64,000 nt of DNA, taken from positions 124,001 through 188,000 of the forward strand of contig NZ_CALPCZ010000002.1 of assembly GCF_943193135.1 (NCBI RefSeq), read 5' to 3'. This DNA is from Odoribacter lunatus. Its GTDB lineage: Bacteria; Bacteroidota; Bacteroidia; Bacteroidales; Marinifilaceae. Both the position numbers and the translations under genes were made by a program. Shown piece after piece: positions 17,449 through 27,213 of this stretch (the stretch's first letter is position 1; the number at the start of each line of letters is the position of its first letter). The notes beneath the pieces are model-generated. The model was not told the origin of the DNA, ran no database searches, and saw only the letters and a list, made by a program, of their open reading frames with translations.

Positions 17449-18243
17449 ATGGGTATGAATTGGTTGGAAGCATTGGTGCTCGGAGTAGTTCAGGGATTGA
17501 CAGAGTTCCTGCCGGTAAGCAGTTCCGGGCATCTTCAGATTATCAGTTCTCTGTTCGGCATAAATGGTGAGGAAAATTTGGCTTTTGCCGTGGTCGTGCA
17601 TGCTGCTACTGTATGTAGTACGATTGTGGTATTATGGAAGGAGATTGCAGCTTTGTTCGGAGGTCTGTTTAAGTTCCGTTGGAACGAAGAGACTGTGTAT
17701 GTGGCGAAAATAGTTGTTTCGATGATACCGGTGGCAATTGTGGGCGTCTTTTTTAAGGAATATGTAGAAGAGTTGTTTGGTTCCGGATTATTGGTGGTAG
17801 GATGTGCGTTGCTGGTAACGGCAGGATTATTGGCTTTTGCCTATTATGCCAAGCCCCGTTTGAAGACGAACATCTCTTTTGTGGATGCTTTTATTATCGG
17901 TTTGGCGCAGGCTTGTGCGGTGATTCCGGGCTTATCCCGTTCGGGTTCGACGATTGCGACAGGAACTCTGTTGGGGAACAATAAAGAACGGGTGGCGAAG
18001 TTCTCCTTTTTGATGGTGTTGGTGCCGATTCTGGGAGAAGCTTTGTTGGATCTGATGAAGGGAGATTTGAGCCAGGCTGAAAGCGGAATTTCCGCATTGT
18101 CGCTGTTCGTTGGTTTCTGTGCTGCTTTTGTTTCAGGGTATTTTGCTTGCAGCTGGATGATTAATTTGGTGAAAAAGGGGAAATTGATTTGGTTTGCCTT
18201 GTATTGTTTGGTGGTGGGAGGCTTGATACTGATATTACGTTAA
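17449..18243 (+). CDS. uppP: Undecaprenyl-diphosphatase
   Basis: UppP/BacA dephosphorylates undecaprenyl diphosphate at the membrane, recycling the carrier for peptidoglycan and other surface polymers; overproduction gives bacitracin resistance in other bacteria. The 264-residue polytopic protein has the two inverted-repeat motifs that form the active site, [17 protein letters not shown] near residue 14 and [16 protein letters not shown] near 162. A second ATG two codons in (17455) is an alternative start that would match the usual MNWLEAL beginning. Confidence 0.96.
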   Translation: MGMNWLEALVLGVVQGLTEFLPVSSSGHLQIISSLFGINGEENLAFAVVVHAATVCSTIVVLWKEIAALFGGLFKFRWNEETVYVAKIVVSMIPVAIVGVFFKEYVEELFGSGLLVVGCALLVTAGLLAFAYYAKPRLKTNISFVDAFIIGLAQACAVIPGLSRSGSTIATGTLLGNNKERVAKFSFLMVLVPILGEALLDLMKGDLSQAESGISALSLFVGFCAAFVSGYFACSWMINLVKKGKLIWFALYCLVVGGLILILR

Positions 18244-18244
18244 T

Positions 18245-18946
18245 ATGATACAATTCAAAGAGGAAGGTAATTATCAGGAGGGGGCTTTGGTATTGGTGGA
18301 TAAACCTTTGTATTGGACTTCTTTTGATGTTGTAAATAAGCTCCGTTGGTGTTTGCGTGCAACATGCGGTAAGCTGAAAGTAGGGCACGCCGGTACGTTA
18401 GATCCGTTGGCGACGGGGCTGGTGATTATATGTATGGGGCGTTGGACAAAGGAGATTGAAAAATACATGGGGCAGCAGAAAGAGTATGTGGCTCAATTGA
18501 CGTTTGGGGCAACGACAGCTTCTTATGATTTGGAAACGCCGGTAGAAGGGAATTATCCCTGGCGACATATTACACGGGAGTTTTTTGATGAAGTATTGCA
18601 GAAATTTATAGGGGAGATTGAGCAGGTTCCTCCCGTCTTTTCGGCTGTGCGTGTGGATGGGGTGAGGGCTTATGAGAAAGCGAGAAAAGGGAAGGGACCG
18701 GAAATGCAGGCGAGGAAAGTGTATATCAAGGAGATTGAAGTGGTGCGTTTTGAGTTGCCGGTGGTGGAATTGAGGGTGGTGTGTGGTAAGGGGACTTATA
18801 TTCGTTCTTTGGCGCATGATTTGGGGCAGGCTTGCGGAAGCGGGGCTTATTTGTCCGCGTTGCGCCGGACAGCGATCGGGGCGTTTCGGGTGGAAGATGC
18901 GAATAATATGGAGGATTTAGTTGCCTGTTTACAAAAAAGATTGTAA
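18245..18946 (+). CDS. truB: tRNA pseudouridine(55) synthase
   Basis: TruB makes the pseudouridine at position 55 of the T loop of tRNAs. The 233-residue protein has [17 protein letters not shown] near residue 18, the catalytic aspartate in [13 protein letters not shown] near 46, a [10 protein letters not shown]-type insertion and [15 protein letters not shown] near 180. It ends after the catalytic fold without the extra C-terminal domain of the E. coli enzyme, which is usual in Bacteroidota. It starts one base after the uppP stop. Confidence 0.96.
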   Translation: MIQFKEEGNYQEGALVLVDKPLYWTSFDVVNKLRWCLRATCGKLKVGHAGTLDPLATGLVIICMGRWTKEIEKYMGQQKEYVAQLTFGATTASYDLETPVEGNYPWRHITREFFDEVLQKFIGEIEQVPPVFSAVRVDGVRAYEKARKGKGPEMQARKVYIKEIEVVRFELPVVELRVVCGKGTYIRSLAHDLGQACGSGAYLSALRRTAIGAFRVEDANNMEDLVACLQKRL

Positions 18947-18996
18947 ATTGCGCGACTTATTTTGTGCTTAAAGGTGTTTTTGTTAAAGATATTAGT

Positions 18997-20046
18997 ATGA
19001 AGTTATCCAAGTTTAAATTCAAATTGCCTCAGGAGTTGGTGGCACTTCATCCAACGCCCAATCGGGATGAATGCAGGCTAATGGTTTTAAACAGAAAAAC
19101 GGGAGAGATAGAACACAAGGTGTTTAAAGACATTATCAATTATTTTGATGAGGATGATGTGTTTGTATTTAATGATACCAAGGTTTTTCCTGCCCGTTTG
19201 TATGGTAATAAGGAAAAGACCGGTGCGGAAATAGAGGTTTTTTTGTTAAGAGAATTGAATCCGGAATTGAGGATATGGGATGTGTTGGTGGATCCGGCTC
19301 GGAAAATAAGAATCGGCAATAAACTGTATTTCGGTGATGATGACAGTTTGGTGGCAGAGGTTATTGACAATACGACGTCCCGTGGCCGGACGTTGCGTTT
19401 CTTATATGACGGTGATTATAAGAAGTTCAAAAAGATTCTGTATGGGTTGGGAGAGACGCCTCTGCCCAAGTTTATTGAGAGGAAAGTGGAACCGGATGAT
19501 GCGGAGAGATACCAGACTATTTATGCCAAGAATGAAGGGGCCGTTGCTGCTCCGACTGCCGGATTGCATTTTAGCCGGGAGTTGATGAAGAGACTGGAGA
19601 TTAAAGGTATTAATTTTGCTTTCCTGACATTGCATGTCGGGTTGGGGAATTTTCGGGAAGTGGATGTGGAGGATTTGACGAAGCATAAAATGGATTCCGA
19701 ACAGATTTTCGTGGGGCCTGAAATTGTGAAAATGGTGAATGAGGCGAAAGATGAAAAGCGTAAGGTATGTGCGGTCGGAACAACTGTGGTAAGGACATTG
19801 GAAAGTTGTGTTACGACGAAAGGACGTCTGACAGAGTATGAAGGATGGACGAATAAGTTTATTTTCCCTCCTTATGATTTTAGTGTGCCGGATGCATTTG
19901 TTTCCAATTTCCATTTGCCGTATTCTACTTTACTGATGATGGTTGCTGCTTTCGGAGGGTATGATAAGGTGATGAAGGCTTATGAGGTGGCTGTAAAGGA
20001 GAATTATAAGTTCGGGACGTACGGTGATGCGATGTTGATTATATAG
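18997..20046 (+). CDS. queA: S-adenosylmethionine:tRNA ribosyltransferase-isomerase
   Basis: QueA transfers and isomerises the ribose of SAM onto preQ1 in tRNA to give epoxyqueuosine. The ATG at 18997 gives [19 protein letters not shown], the usual beginning, and 349 residues; the frame is open 11 codons further up, where a near-consensus promoter box (TTATTTTG, 18957-18964) argues against that extension. Family marks are [14 protein letters not shown] near 53, [13 protein letters not shown] near 180, [11 protein letters not shown] near 210 and [19 protein letters not shown] near 300. Last gene of the run, followed by a clear terminator. Confidence 0.96.
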   Translation: MKLSKFKFKLPQELVALHPTPNRDECRLMVLNRKTGEIEHKVFKDIINYFDEDDVFVFNDTKVFPARLYGNKEKTGAEIEVFLLRELNPELRIWDVLVDPARKIRIGNKLYFGDDDSLVAEVIDNTTSRGRTLRFLYDGDYKKFKKILYGLGETPLPKFIERKVEPDDAERYQTIYAKNEGAVAAPTAGLHFSRELMKRLEIKGINFAFLTLHVGLGNFREVDVEDLTKHKMDSEQIFVGPEIVKMVNEAKDEKRKVCAVGTTVVRTLESCVTTKGRLTEYEGWTNKFIFPPYDFSVPDAFVSNFHLPYSTLLMMVAAFGGYDKVMKAYEVAVKENYKFGTYGDAMLII

Positions 20047-20072
20047 AATTGGTTTTAATTGCGGATAAAATT

Positions 20073-20099
20073 AAAAGAGGGTAGCCTACCCTCTTTTTT
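20073..20099 (+). terminator. Terminator of the ftsX-queA operon
   Basis: Eleven-base perfect arms (20073-20083, 20087-20097), 3-nt loop and a T run, 26 bases after the queA stop. Confidence 0.88.
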
Positions 20100-20117
20100 A
20101 ATCTAAATATATGAGTT

Positions 20118-21893
20118 ATGAAAAATGCGACTGTATTATTTTTTGTTTTGTTATTTGTTTGGGTTGGAATGAGTGGAGGCTATGCGCAGGAAACGGTTTA
20201 TCGTCAGGATTATGAAGAATTGACGGATGGGCGGGAAATCAGGAGTGAGATGTGGGATAATTGTAAGGAGGGGGTGAATGTTTCTTGGGCTTCGACGGAT
20301 GTTCGTTATGATAAAAAGAATGTTCCCGATATTTTAAAAGCGGTTTCTGTTTGGCGGGAGACAGCCTGGAAGGGGGAACGCGTGAACGGGATGGCGTTGT
20401 TGTGGACAAAAGAAGGGTGCGGAGAGGTGAAGGCGGAAGTTTCAGAGTTGAAAGGTCCGGGAGGGGAGGTTATACCTGCCGAGTCGATTCGTCTGGGGTT
20501 TGTTCGTTATGTGATGACGGATGAGTTGAATAAGGACAAGAGAGGAACTTGCGGTTATCGTCCGGATCATACGTTGTTTGATTCTTCCGTGGTGGCTGAT
20601 GTGATTGATTGGGATGCGGTGTTGGAATTGAAGGCGCAGGAAACACGGCCGTTGTGGGTGAGTATATGGGTGCCGCAGAATCAAAAAGCCGGCGTGTATC
20701 GGGGGAAAGTAAGTTTTATTACTTCTGCCGGCAAGATTGAGCCGTTGGCGATAGAACTGAAGGTGCTTAACCGGGAGTTACCGGCTCCGAAGGATTGGGC
20801 TTTTCGGCTTGATTTGTGGCAGAATCCTTTTGCCGTAGCCCGGTATCATGGTGTTCCTTTATGGAGTAAGGAGCATTTCGAGGCGATGCGTCCGGTGATG
20901 AAGTTGTTGGCGGATGCGGGGCAGAAGATTATTACGGCTAGTATTATGCACAAACCCTGGGGCGGTCAGACGGAAGATTATTTCGAGTCAATGGTGATGC
21001 GGATTAAAACTTTGGATGGAAGATGGGTATATGATTATGCTGTGTTTGACAAATGGGTGGAATTTATGATGAGTTTGGGTATTGACCGGCAGATTAATTG
21101 TTATACGATGATTCCGTGGGATTTGTCTTTTCAGTATTTTGACCAGTCGACTAATTCTTTGCAGAAAGTGAAGGCGGGTGTCGGAACTCCGGAGTATATT
21201 GATTATTGGCAACCTTTTTTGATTGATTTTGCCCGTCATTTGAAAATGAAAGGGTGGTTTGATATAACAATGATTGCTATGGATGAGCGGCCGCAAGAGG
21301 CTATGCGTAAAGCTATCCGTATAATCCGGGAGGCGGACCCTGGCTATAAGATTGCTTTGGCGGGAAATTATCATGAGGCAATAGAGGCGGATATTGATGA
21401 TTATTGTGTAGCTTCGGGACAGTTTTTTCCGGAAAATGTATTGAAAGAGAGACGGGAGCAGGGGAAAATAAGTACCTATTATACTTGTTGTTCGGAGGCT
21501 TATCCAAATACGTTTACTTTTTCTCCGCCGGCAGAATCGGCTTGGTTAGGATGGTATGCAGCGGCAAAGGATTTTGACGGGTATTTGCGCTGGGCGTATA
21601 ATAGCTGGACGGCAGATCCGCTGAAAGATTCCCGTTTCCGGGCGTTTGGGGGCGGAGATTGCTATTTGGCATATCCTGCGGGACGTTCTTCTATCCGGAT
21701 GGAGCGTTTGATAGAAGGGATACAGGCGTATGAGAAGGTACGGATATTAAAGGCAAAGTATGCGAAAGAGAAGAATGCTTATAAGTTAAAGTTGATGGAA
21801 GATATTTTGGATGGTTTCGAGATAGAAAAGTTGGTTACGGAACCGGCGGCTGATATGGTAAATAAAGCCCGGACGGCCTTGAATAAATTATAA
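20118..21893 (+). CDS. GH123-type beta-N-acetylgalactosaminidase (DUF4091)
   Basis: A 591-residue exported protein with signal peptide ending GGYAQ. It has an N-terminal beta-sandwich (about 25-225) followed by a barrel-type DUF4091/GH123 catalytic domain. GH123 enzymes hydrolyse terminal beta-GalNAc from glycosphingolipids by substrate-assisted catalysis using an Asp-Glu pair; here the pair is in ITMIAMDERPQEAM near residue 388. Aromatic clusters typical of a sugar pocket follow (SAWLGWYAAAKDFDGYLRWAYNSW). The length equals characterised members. With the nearby GH20 enzyme it suggests foraging on host amino-sugar glycans. Specificity is inferred from family. Confidence 0.85.
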   Translation: MKNATVLFFVLLFVWVGMSGGYAQETVYRQDYEELTDGREIRSEMWDNCKEGVNVSWASTDVRYDKKNVPDILKAVSVWRETAWKGERVNGMALLWTKEGCGEVKAEVSELKGPGGEVIPAESIRLGFVRYVMTDELNKDKRGTCGYRPDHTLFDSSVVADVIDWDAVLELKAQETRPLWVSIWVPQNQKAGVYRGKVSFITSAGKIEPLAIELKVLNRELPAPKDWAFRLDLWQNPFAVARYHGVPLWSKEHFEAMRPVMKLLADAGQKIITASIMHKPWGGQTEDYFESMVMRIKTLDGRWVYDYAVFDKWVEFMMSLGIDRQINCYTMIPWDLSFQYFDQSTNSLQKVKAGVGTPEYIDYWQPFLIDFARHLKMKGWFDITMIAMDERPQEAMRKAIRIIREADPGYKIALAGNYHEAIEADIDDYCVASGQFFPENVLKERREQGKISTYYTCCSEAYPNTFTFSPPAESAWLGWYAAAKDFDGYLRWAYNSWTADPLKDSRFRAFGGGDCYLAYPAGRSSIRMERLIEGIQAYEKVRILKAKYAKEKNAYKLKLMEDILDGFEIEKLVTEPAADMVNKARTALNKL

Positions 21894-21908
21894 GAGAGAG
21901 GAAAGGGG

Positions 21909-21946
21909 AAAAAGAAACGCCGGACAAAATCCGGCGTTTCTTTTTT
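21909..21946. terminator. Bidirectional terminator between GH123 and the serine-palmitoyltransferase-type gene
   Basis: Fifteen-base arms with a CGCCGGA/TCCGGCG core around a short loop, A-rich before and T-rich after, between two convergent genes. Confidence 0.9.
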
Positions 21947-21960
21947 GTATAAAGGTTATT

Positions 21961-23211
21961 TTACAAGGCATTTGCATCAACCAAGGTTTCTTTGTTGTAT
22001 TCACCGTTGGCTAATTTTTCAGCGACAGTTTTAAATGCTTTGATGGTGTATTTCACATCTTCAAGGGTGTGCATTGCTGTCGGAATCAGACGGAGTAACA
22101 ATTGTCCTTTCGGAATAACCGGATAAACTACGATAGAGCAGAACAAGTTGTAATTTTCTCTTAAATCGGTGGCAACTTGCATGCCTTCTGCAACGCTTCC
22201 GGAAAGGTAGACGGGAGTTACCATGGAATTGGTTTTACCTATGTTCAGCCCGTCTTCTTTTAATCCGTTTTGAAGGGCGTGTGCGATTTGCCATAGTTTT
22301 TCGCGGCGTTCCGGTTGGGTTTTCAATAATTCCAGACGTTTGATACCTCCTTCAACCATGGGCATGGTCAATGATTTTGCGAAGGTTTGTGAACGCATAT
22401 TGTATCGCAAATTCATGCATATTTCTTCTTCCGTTGCGATAAAGGCTCCAAATCCAGCCATAGCTTTTGCGAAAGTAGCGAAATACAGGTCTACTTTGTC
22501 TTGTACACCGAAATGTTCGCCGGTTCCGGCTCCCGTGGGACCCATGGTTCCGAATCCGTGTGCGTCATCGACTAAAAGGCGGAAATTGAATTTGTCTTTC
22601 AATTTCACGATTTCATCCAGTTTTCCGAGGTCACCGGCCATACCGAATACACCTTCTGTAATAACTAGGATTCCGCCACCTGTTTCCTGCACCCATTTCT
22701 CTGCTCTTTCCAATTGTTTCTGGAGGCTTTCCATGTCATTGTGCAGGTATACATAACGTTTGGCAGGAGAAAGACGTAATCCGTCCAATATGCAGGCGTG
22801 AGCTTCCGCATCATAGACTATGCAGTCGAAACGGCTTGTTAAACAGTCGATGATGGATACCATTCCCTGATAACCGAAATTCAATAAAAATGCATCCGGT
22901 TTTTTAACGAAATCGGCTAATTGTGACTCCAGATATTCATGGCGGGAAGTTTGTCCGCTCATCATGCGGGCTCCCATAGGATAGGCCAAGCCCCATTTTG
23001 CTGCGGCTTCCGCATCTGTTTTTCTGACTTCGGGATCGTTAGCCAATCCGATGTAGTTGTTTAGACTCCAGTTCAGGACTTCACGTCCGCGGAATCTCAT
23101 ACGGGGCCCGATTTCACCTTCCAGTTTCGGGAATGCGAAATAGCCGTGTGCCTGTTTGGCATATTGGCCGATGTTGCCCTTTTGTTTTTTTACTCTTTCA
23201 AAAATGTCCAC
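21961..23211 (-). CDS. PLP-dependent alpha-oxoamine synthase, probable serine palmitoyltransferase
   Basis: A 416-residue fold-type I PLP enzyme of the alpha-oxoamine synthase group. GARMMSGQTSRHEYLESQLADF near residue 76, the cofactor-stacking region DAEAHACILDG, LLVDDAHGFGTMG near 217 with the Asp/His that hold PLP, and TFAKAMAGFGAF near 253 with the Schiff-base lysine are all present. Bacteroidota use this family for sphingolipid synthesis (serine + acyl-CoA) or, in some genera, for sulfonolipids (cysteate acyltransferase). The sequence alone does not let me choose; glycine C-acetyltransferase is less likely in view of the extended N- and C-termini. Monocistronic, with its own promoter box. 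Confidence 0.8.
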   Translation of the reverse strand: MDIFERVKKQKGNIGQYAKQAHGYFAFPKLEGEIGPRMRFRGREVLNWSLNNYIGLANDPEVRKTDAEAAAKWGLAYPMGARMMSGQTSRHEYLESQLADFVKKPDAFLLNFGYQGMVSIIDCLTSRFDCIVYDAEAHACILDGLRLSPAKRYVYLHNDMESLQKQLERAEKWVQETGGGILVITEGVFGMAGDLGKLDEIVKLKDKFNFRLLVDDAHGFGTMGPTGAGTGEHFGVQDKVDLYFATFAKAMAGFGAFIATEEEICMNLRYNMRSQTFAKSLTMPMVEGGIKRLELLKTQPERREKLWQIAHALQNGLKEDGLNIGKTNSMVTPVYLSGSVAEGMQVATDLRENYNLFCSIVVYPVIPKGQLLLRLIPTAMHTLEDVKYTIKAFKTVAEKLANGEYNKETLVDANAL

Positions 23212-23256
23212 GTTTACTAATATTTTGGAATTTTTAATTTTTCATCAAAATCGGAA

Positions 23257-23264
23257 CAAAGGTA
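23257..23264 (-). promoter_or_regulatory. -7 box of the serine-palmitoyltransferase-type gene
   Basis: Minus-strand TACCTTTG, an exact TAnnTTTG match, about 46 bases before the ATG. Confidence 0.6.
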
Positions 23265-23321
23265 TAATAAAAAAGTAAAAGGAAAAAGCACTTTTTATTT
23301 TTTACTTCTTGTTTTTTCGTA

Positions 23322-23329
23322 TATCTTTG
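23322..23329 (+). promoter_or_regulatory. -7 box of bamD-rpoZ
   Basis: TATCTTTG, an exact match. It lies only 5 bases before the first in-frame ATG (23334), so the ATG at 23352 is the more credible start. Confidence 0.65.
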
Positions 23330-23351
23330 CACGATGCAAAATACTCTGTTT

Positions 23352-24152
23352 ATGAAGAAGTTTATAGTTTTTGTATTGGCTGTATTGTTGCTTAGTTCCT
23401 GCGGAGAGTATCAGAAACTATTAAAAAGCAATGATTATCAGTTGATGTACAAAAAGGCGGTGGAATATTACAATAAAGGGGAGTATCAGAGGGCAATGAA
23501 TCTGTTTGACGGTGTTCGCAGTGTATTTACCGGAACAAGCAAGGCACAGAGTATAGCATATTATAGGGCTTTTTGCTCTTATAATCAGAAGGAGTATGAG
23601 TATGCTTCGGAATTGTTTAAGAATTTTGTAGCGACGTATCCGGAGAGTTCTTTTACGGAAGAGTGTTTGTATATGGTGGGATATTGTAATTATTTGGCCT
23701 CGCCGAAGCCGAGATTGGACCAGTCTGCTACCCGGAAGGCTATAAATGATTTTCAATTGTATTTGACTCGTTATCCCAACAGTGCAAGGAAGGAGAAGAT
23801 TAACGGGTATATGGATGAGATGCTGGATAAGTTGGCATATAAGGATTATTTGAGTGCCAAAAATTATTATCAGCGGGAGTATTATAAAGCTGCGGTGATT
23901 AGTTTGCAGAATTGTCTGAAAGATTATCCGGGATCCAAGTATCGGGAGGAGATTATGTATCTGCTGTTCAATTCAAAGTATGAAATGGCGGCAAATAGTG
24001 TGGATGAGAAGAAGCTGGAACGGTATAATGCGGCGAAGGAGGAGTATTATTATTTTGCCGATGAGTATCCGAACAGCAAGTATGTGAATGATATAAAGAA
24101 AAAATATGATGCTATTAATTTTTTCTTGGATAATTATAAGTTTAAAGATTAA
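23352..24152 (+). CDS. bamD: Outer-membrane assembly lipoprotein BamD
   Basis: BamD is the essential lipoprotein partner of BamA in folding outer-membrane barrels. From the ATG at 23352 the product is 266 residues with signal MKKFIVFVLAVLLLSSC and lipid-modified Cys, then five TPR-like units: KAVEYYNKGEYQRAMNLFDG, YEYASELFKNFVATYPES, the FQLYLTRYPNS stretch, YKAAVISLQNCLKDYPGS and YYYFADEYPNSKY. The upstream ATG at 23334 would put the start inside the promoter region. The omega subunit gene follows after 20 bases. Confidence 0.93.
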   Translation: MKKFIVFVLAVLLLSSCGEYQKLLKSNDYQLMYKKAVEYYNKGEYQRAMNLFDGVRSVFTGTSKAQSIAYYRAFCSYNQKEYEYASELFKNFVATYPESSFTEECLYMVGYCNYLASPKPRLDQSATRKAINDFQLYLTRYPNSARKEKINGYMDEMLDKLAYKDYLSAKNYYQREYYKAAVISLQNCLKDYPGSKYREEIMYLLFNSKYEMAANSVDEKKLERYNAAKEEYYYFADEYPNSKYVNDIKKKYDAINFFLDNYKFKD

Positions 24153-24172
24153 TTGAATATATAAAATTGATT

Positions 24173-24520
24173 ATGGTGGATTTTAAAAAAGTAAAAGCTC
24201 CGAATAACACGATTACCCGTAATCCTGCCGTACTTTCCGCTAAAGCCGGAAATATTTACGAGGCAGTGGCTATTATAGCCAAAAGAGCTAATCAGATTTC
24301 TGTTGAGATGAAAGATGAACTGAGTCGTAAATTGCAGGAATTTGCTTCCTATACTGATAATTTGGAAGAGATTTTTGAAAATCGCGAGCAGATAGAGATT
24401 TCAAGGTATTACGAGCGTATTCCCAAACCGGTGTTGATTGCGACACAGGAGTTTTTGGAGGATCGGGTTTATTTCCGTAATACGTTTGAGAAAGATAAGA
24501 GCGTAAAAGGTAACGCTTAA
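24173..24520 (+). CDS. rpoZ: RNA polymerase omega-like subunit
   Basis: A 115-residue Rpb6/omega family protein in its Bacteroidota form, with the conserved core NIYEAVAIIAKRANQISVEMKDEL and EFASYTDNLEEIFENREQIEISRYYERIPKP. Omega binds the beta-prime subunit and aids polymerase assembly. The frame opens at a TTG two codons earlier (24167), but ATG 24173 gives the usual MVDFKK start. Placement right after bamD is conserved in the phylum. A terminator follows. Confidence 0.9.
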   Translation: MVDFKKVKAPNNTITRNPAVLSAKAGNIYEAVAIIAKRANQISVEMKDELSRKLQEFASYTDNLEEIFENREQIEISRYYERIPKPVLIATQEFLEDRVYFRNTFEKDKSVKGNA

Positions 24521-24541
24521 ATTAGATTAAACATGTGTAAG

Positions 24542-24591
24542 ATGGAGAGTGAAAAATGGCCTGCAAGGGCGTTTTCATTCTCCATTTTTTT
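24542..24591 (+). terminator. Terminator after rpoZ
   Basis: Fourteen-base arms with one G-T pair (24542-24555, 24572-24585) followed by six Ts. The coaBC reading frame runs through it, which argues that coaBC begins after it at 24601. Confidence 0.8.
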
Positions 24592-24600
24592 ATAAGCTGT

Positions 24601-25806
24601 ATGATGTTAAAAGGGAAGCATATTATTGTAGGGGTGACAGGAAGTATTGCGGCGTATAAGGCTGCATCTTTGATTCGCCTGCTGGTGAAGGAAGGGGCGG
24701 AGGTAAAGGTGATAATGACACCTCTTGCCAAGGCTTTTATTACTCCTTTGACGTTGGCGACGTTGTCTAAGAATCCGATTATGGTGGATTTTTATAATCC
24801 GGAGAATGGTGATTGGAATTCCCATGTGAGTTTGGGGTTGTGGGCGGATTTGTTTTTGATAGCTCCGGCGACGGCTAATACGATTGCTAAGATGGCACAT
24901 GGTGTGGCGGATAATCTGTTATTGACGACGTATTTGTCTGCCAAGTGTCCGGTGATGATAGCGCCTGCAATGGATTTGGATATGTTTTGTCATCCGGTGA
25001 CCCGGAGGAATATGAAGGAGCTTTGGGAATGCGGGAATTTAATAGTAGAGCCGGGAGAGGGGGAGCTGGCAAGCGGTTTGTCTGGAAAAGGGCGTATGGC
25101 GGAGCCGGAGACGATTGTGGAAGCGGTATGTTCTTTTTTTATGAAAAGGACGGAGTTTCAGGGCAAGAAGGTGTTGATAACGGCAGGACCTACGTATGAA
25201 CCGATAGACCCTGTCCGTTTTATCGGAAATTATTCTACCGGGAAGATGGGTTTTGCTTTGGCAGAGGTTTTGGCGGATTGCGGGGCGGAGGTTATGTTGG
25301 TAACGGGGCCTGTACATTTGAAGACGCCGAGGGCTTCGATACGACGGATTGATGTGGAATCGGCGGGAATGATGTATGAGGAGGTGATACGGGCAGCACG
25401 GCACTCTGATGTCGTTATTTTTTGTGCTGCGGTGGCGGATTTCACGCCGAAAGAGAGGTCGGAGGTAAAATTGAAACGGGGGGATGAGTCGTTGTGTATA
25501 GAACTGGAACCGACAGAGGATATTGCAGCCGAAGTGGGAAGGAGGAAAAAGGAGGGGCAGTTGTTGGTGGGGTTTGCTTTGGAGACGAACGATGAAATGT
25601 GTAATGCGTTGCTGAAGCTGAAAAAGAAGAACCTGGATTTGATTGTGTTGAACAGCCTACAGGATGAAGGGGCGGGTTTCGGTGGCGATACCAATAAGGT
25701 GACGTTGATAGACCGGCAGGAGAGGAAGGAGGTATTTGAGCTGAAGTCGAAGAAGGAGGTGGCCTGTGATATTGTCAATCGTATTGCGGAAATAATGAAT
25801 CAATAA
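24601..25806 (+). CDS. coaBC: Bifunctional phosphopantothenoylcysteine decarboxylase / phosphopantothenate-cysteine ligase
   Basis: CoaBC carries out two steps of coenzyme A synthesis. The N-terminal flavodoxin-like CoaC half has GVTGSIAAYKAASLIR, the active-site histidine in NSHVSLGLWAD, the APATANTIAKMAHGVADNLL block and the PAM motif in IAPAMDLDMF. The CoaB half (from about residue 185) has ITAGPTYEPIDPVRFIGNYSTGKMG and the CAAVADFTPK motif. Starting at ATG 24601 gives 401 residues; the open frame upstream passes through the rpoZ terminator and is not used. pyrB follows after 12 bases. Confidence 0.95.
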   Translation: MMLKGKHIIVGVTGSIAAYKAASLIRLLVKEGAEVKVIMTPLAKAFITPLTLATLSKNPIMVDFYNPENGDWNSHVSLGLWADLFLIAPATANTIAKMAHGVADNLLLTTYLSAKCPVMIAPAMDLDMFCHPVTRRNMKELWECGNLIVEPGEGELASGLSGKGRMAEPETIVEAVCSFFMKRTEFQGKKVLITAGPTYEPIDPVRFIGNYSTGKMGFALAEVLADCGAEVMLVTGPVHLKTPRASIRRIDVESAGMMYEEVIRAARHSDVVIFCAAVADFTPKERSEVKLKRGDESLCIELEPTEDIAAEVGRRKKEGQLLVGFALETNDEMCNALLKLKKKNLDLIVLNSLQDEGAGFGGDTNKVTLIDRQERKEVFELKSKKEVACDIVNRIAEIMNQ

Positions 25807-25818
25807 AATATAATCAGT

Positions 25819-26727
25819 ATGAATAAACATAGTTTAGTGTCTATCGAAGATTACACGAAAGAGGAGATTCTGGAGGTTTTGCAGTCTGCTTCTGAATTTG
25901 AAAAGAATCCCAATCAACGGCTGTTGGAGGGCAAGGTTGTTGCTTCTCTGTTTTTTGAACCTTCTACCCGTACCCGTCTTAGCTTTGAGACGGCTATCAA
26001 TCGGCTGGGCGGCCGTATTGTCGGTTTTTCAGACTCTTCTTCTTCCAGTGTGACGAAGGGAGAGACGTTAAAGGATACCATCAAGATGGTGGATAATTAT
26101 TGCGATTTGATTGTGATGCGTCATCCCATAGAGGGAGCTGCCCGGTATGCCAGTGAGGTGGCGAAAGCTCCGGTGCTGAATGCAGGAGACGGAGCTAATC
26201 AGCATCCTTCTCAAACGATGCTGGACCTTTATTCTATTTATAAGACTCAGGGAACGCTGGAGAACTTGAATATTTTTATGGTGGGGGATTTGAAGTACGG
26301 ACGTACGGTGCATTCTCTTCTACAGGCGATGAGTCATTTCCATCCCACGTTTCATTTTATTGCTCCGAAAGAGTTGCAGATGCCGGAGGGGTATAAATTG
26401 CATTTGAAGGAGCTGAATATTCCTTATTACGAGCATACGGAACTGAACGGAGTGATTAATGAGGCGGATATTTTATATATGACGCGTGTGCAGCGGGAGC
26501 GGTTTGCCGACCCGTTGGAGTATGAGAAGGTGAAGAATGTGTATATTTTGCGGAATGCAATGTTGAGCGGCACGAAGGAGAATATGCGTATCCTGCATCC
26601 GCTGCCGAGGGTGAATGAGATTGATGTGGATGTGGATGAGAATCCGAAGGCTTATTATTTTGAGCAGGCACGTAATGGTGTGTTTGCGCGTCAGGCGATT
26701 ATTTGCAAGGCGTTGGGTATAAAGTAG
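25819..26727 (+). CDS. pyrB: Aspartate carbamoyltransferase catalytic chain
   Basis: PyrB condenses carbamoyl phosphate with aspartate, the committed step of pyrimidine synthesis. The 302-residue chain has the carbamoyl-phosphate loop [15 protein letters not shown] near residue 50, [12 protein letters not shown] near 76 with the mobile-loop lysine, HPSQTMLDL near 134, the aspartate-site segment RVQRERF near 225 and [10 protein letters not shown] near 262. It is followed after 26 bases by the regulatory chain, so the organism makes the allosteric class B holoenzyme. Confidence 0.97.
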   Translation: MNKHSLVSIEDYTKEEILEVLQSASEFEKNPNQRLLEGKVVASLFFEPSTRTRLSFETAINRLGGRIVGFSDSSSSSVTKGETLKDTIKMVDNYCDLIVMRHPIEGAARYASEVAKAPVLNAGDGANQHPSQTMLDLYSIYKTQGTLENLNIFMVGDLKYGRTVHSLLQAMSHFHPTFHFIAPKELQMPEGYKLHLKELNIPYYEHTELNGVINEADILYMTRVQRERFADPLEYEKVKNVYILRNAMLSGTKENMRILHPLPRVNEIDVDVDENPKAYYFEQARNGVFARQAIICKALGIK

Positions 26728-26753
26728 GATATTATAAATTAAATGTAAGTAGT

Positions 26754-27209
26754 ATGGCAAAAAAAGAGTTACAGGTAAGTGCTATTGAGAATGGTACTGT
26801 CATCGATCATATACCGGCTGATAAATTGTTTGATGTGATTAATGTGTTGGGGATTGCAAGTATGGAGAATGCGATGGCTTTCGGAACGAATTTGAAGAGC
26901 AGCAAGTTAGGGAAGAAGGCGATTGTGAAGATTTGGGATAAGTTTTTGGAAGACGAGGAGGTGAATAAGCTGGCGTTGGTGGCACCGTCTGCAAAGATTA
27001 ATATTATCCGCGGTTATGAGGTGGTGGAGAAAAAAATGGTGAATGTTCCGGAGAAAGTGGAAGGCATCGTGAAATGCATGAATCCTAAGTGCATCACCAA
27101 TCACGAGTATGTACGCACGAAATTTGATGTGGTCGGTACGCAGCCGATTGTTTTGAAATGTCATTATTGCGAGAAGCTGACGGATGAAAAACATTTGGAG
27201 ATTATCTGA
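26754..27209 (+). CDS. pyrI: Aspartate carbamoyltransferase regulatory chain
   Basis: PyrI binds CTP/ATP and tethers PyrB trimers. From the ATG at 26754 it has 151 residues: an N-terminal allosteric domain (VSAIENGTVIDHIPADKLFDVINVLG) and a C-terminal zinc domain with four cysteines, in CMNPKCITNHEY and CHYCEK. The open frame begins 17 codons earlier inside pyrB, but that part does not resemble the family. Confidence 0.96.
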   Translation: MAKKELQVSAIENGTVIDHIPADKLFDVINVLGIASMENAMAFGTNLKSSKLGKKAIVKIWDKFLEDEEVNKLALVAPSAKINIIRGYEVVEKKMVNVPEKVEGIVKCMNPKCITNHEYVRTKFDVVGTQPIVLKCHYCEKLTDEKHLEII

Positions 27210-27213
27210 TATT

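Noticed and set aside
24556-24600. Upstream start for CoaBC
   Set aside because: The extension lies inside the rpoZ terminator hairpin and is not family-like.
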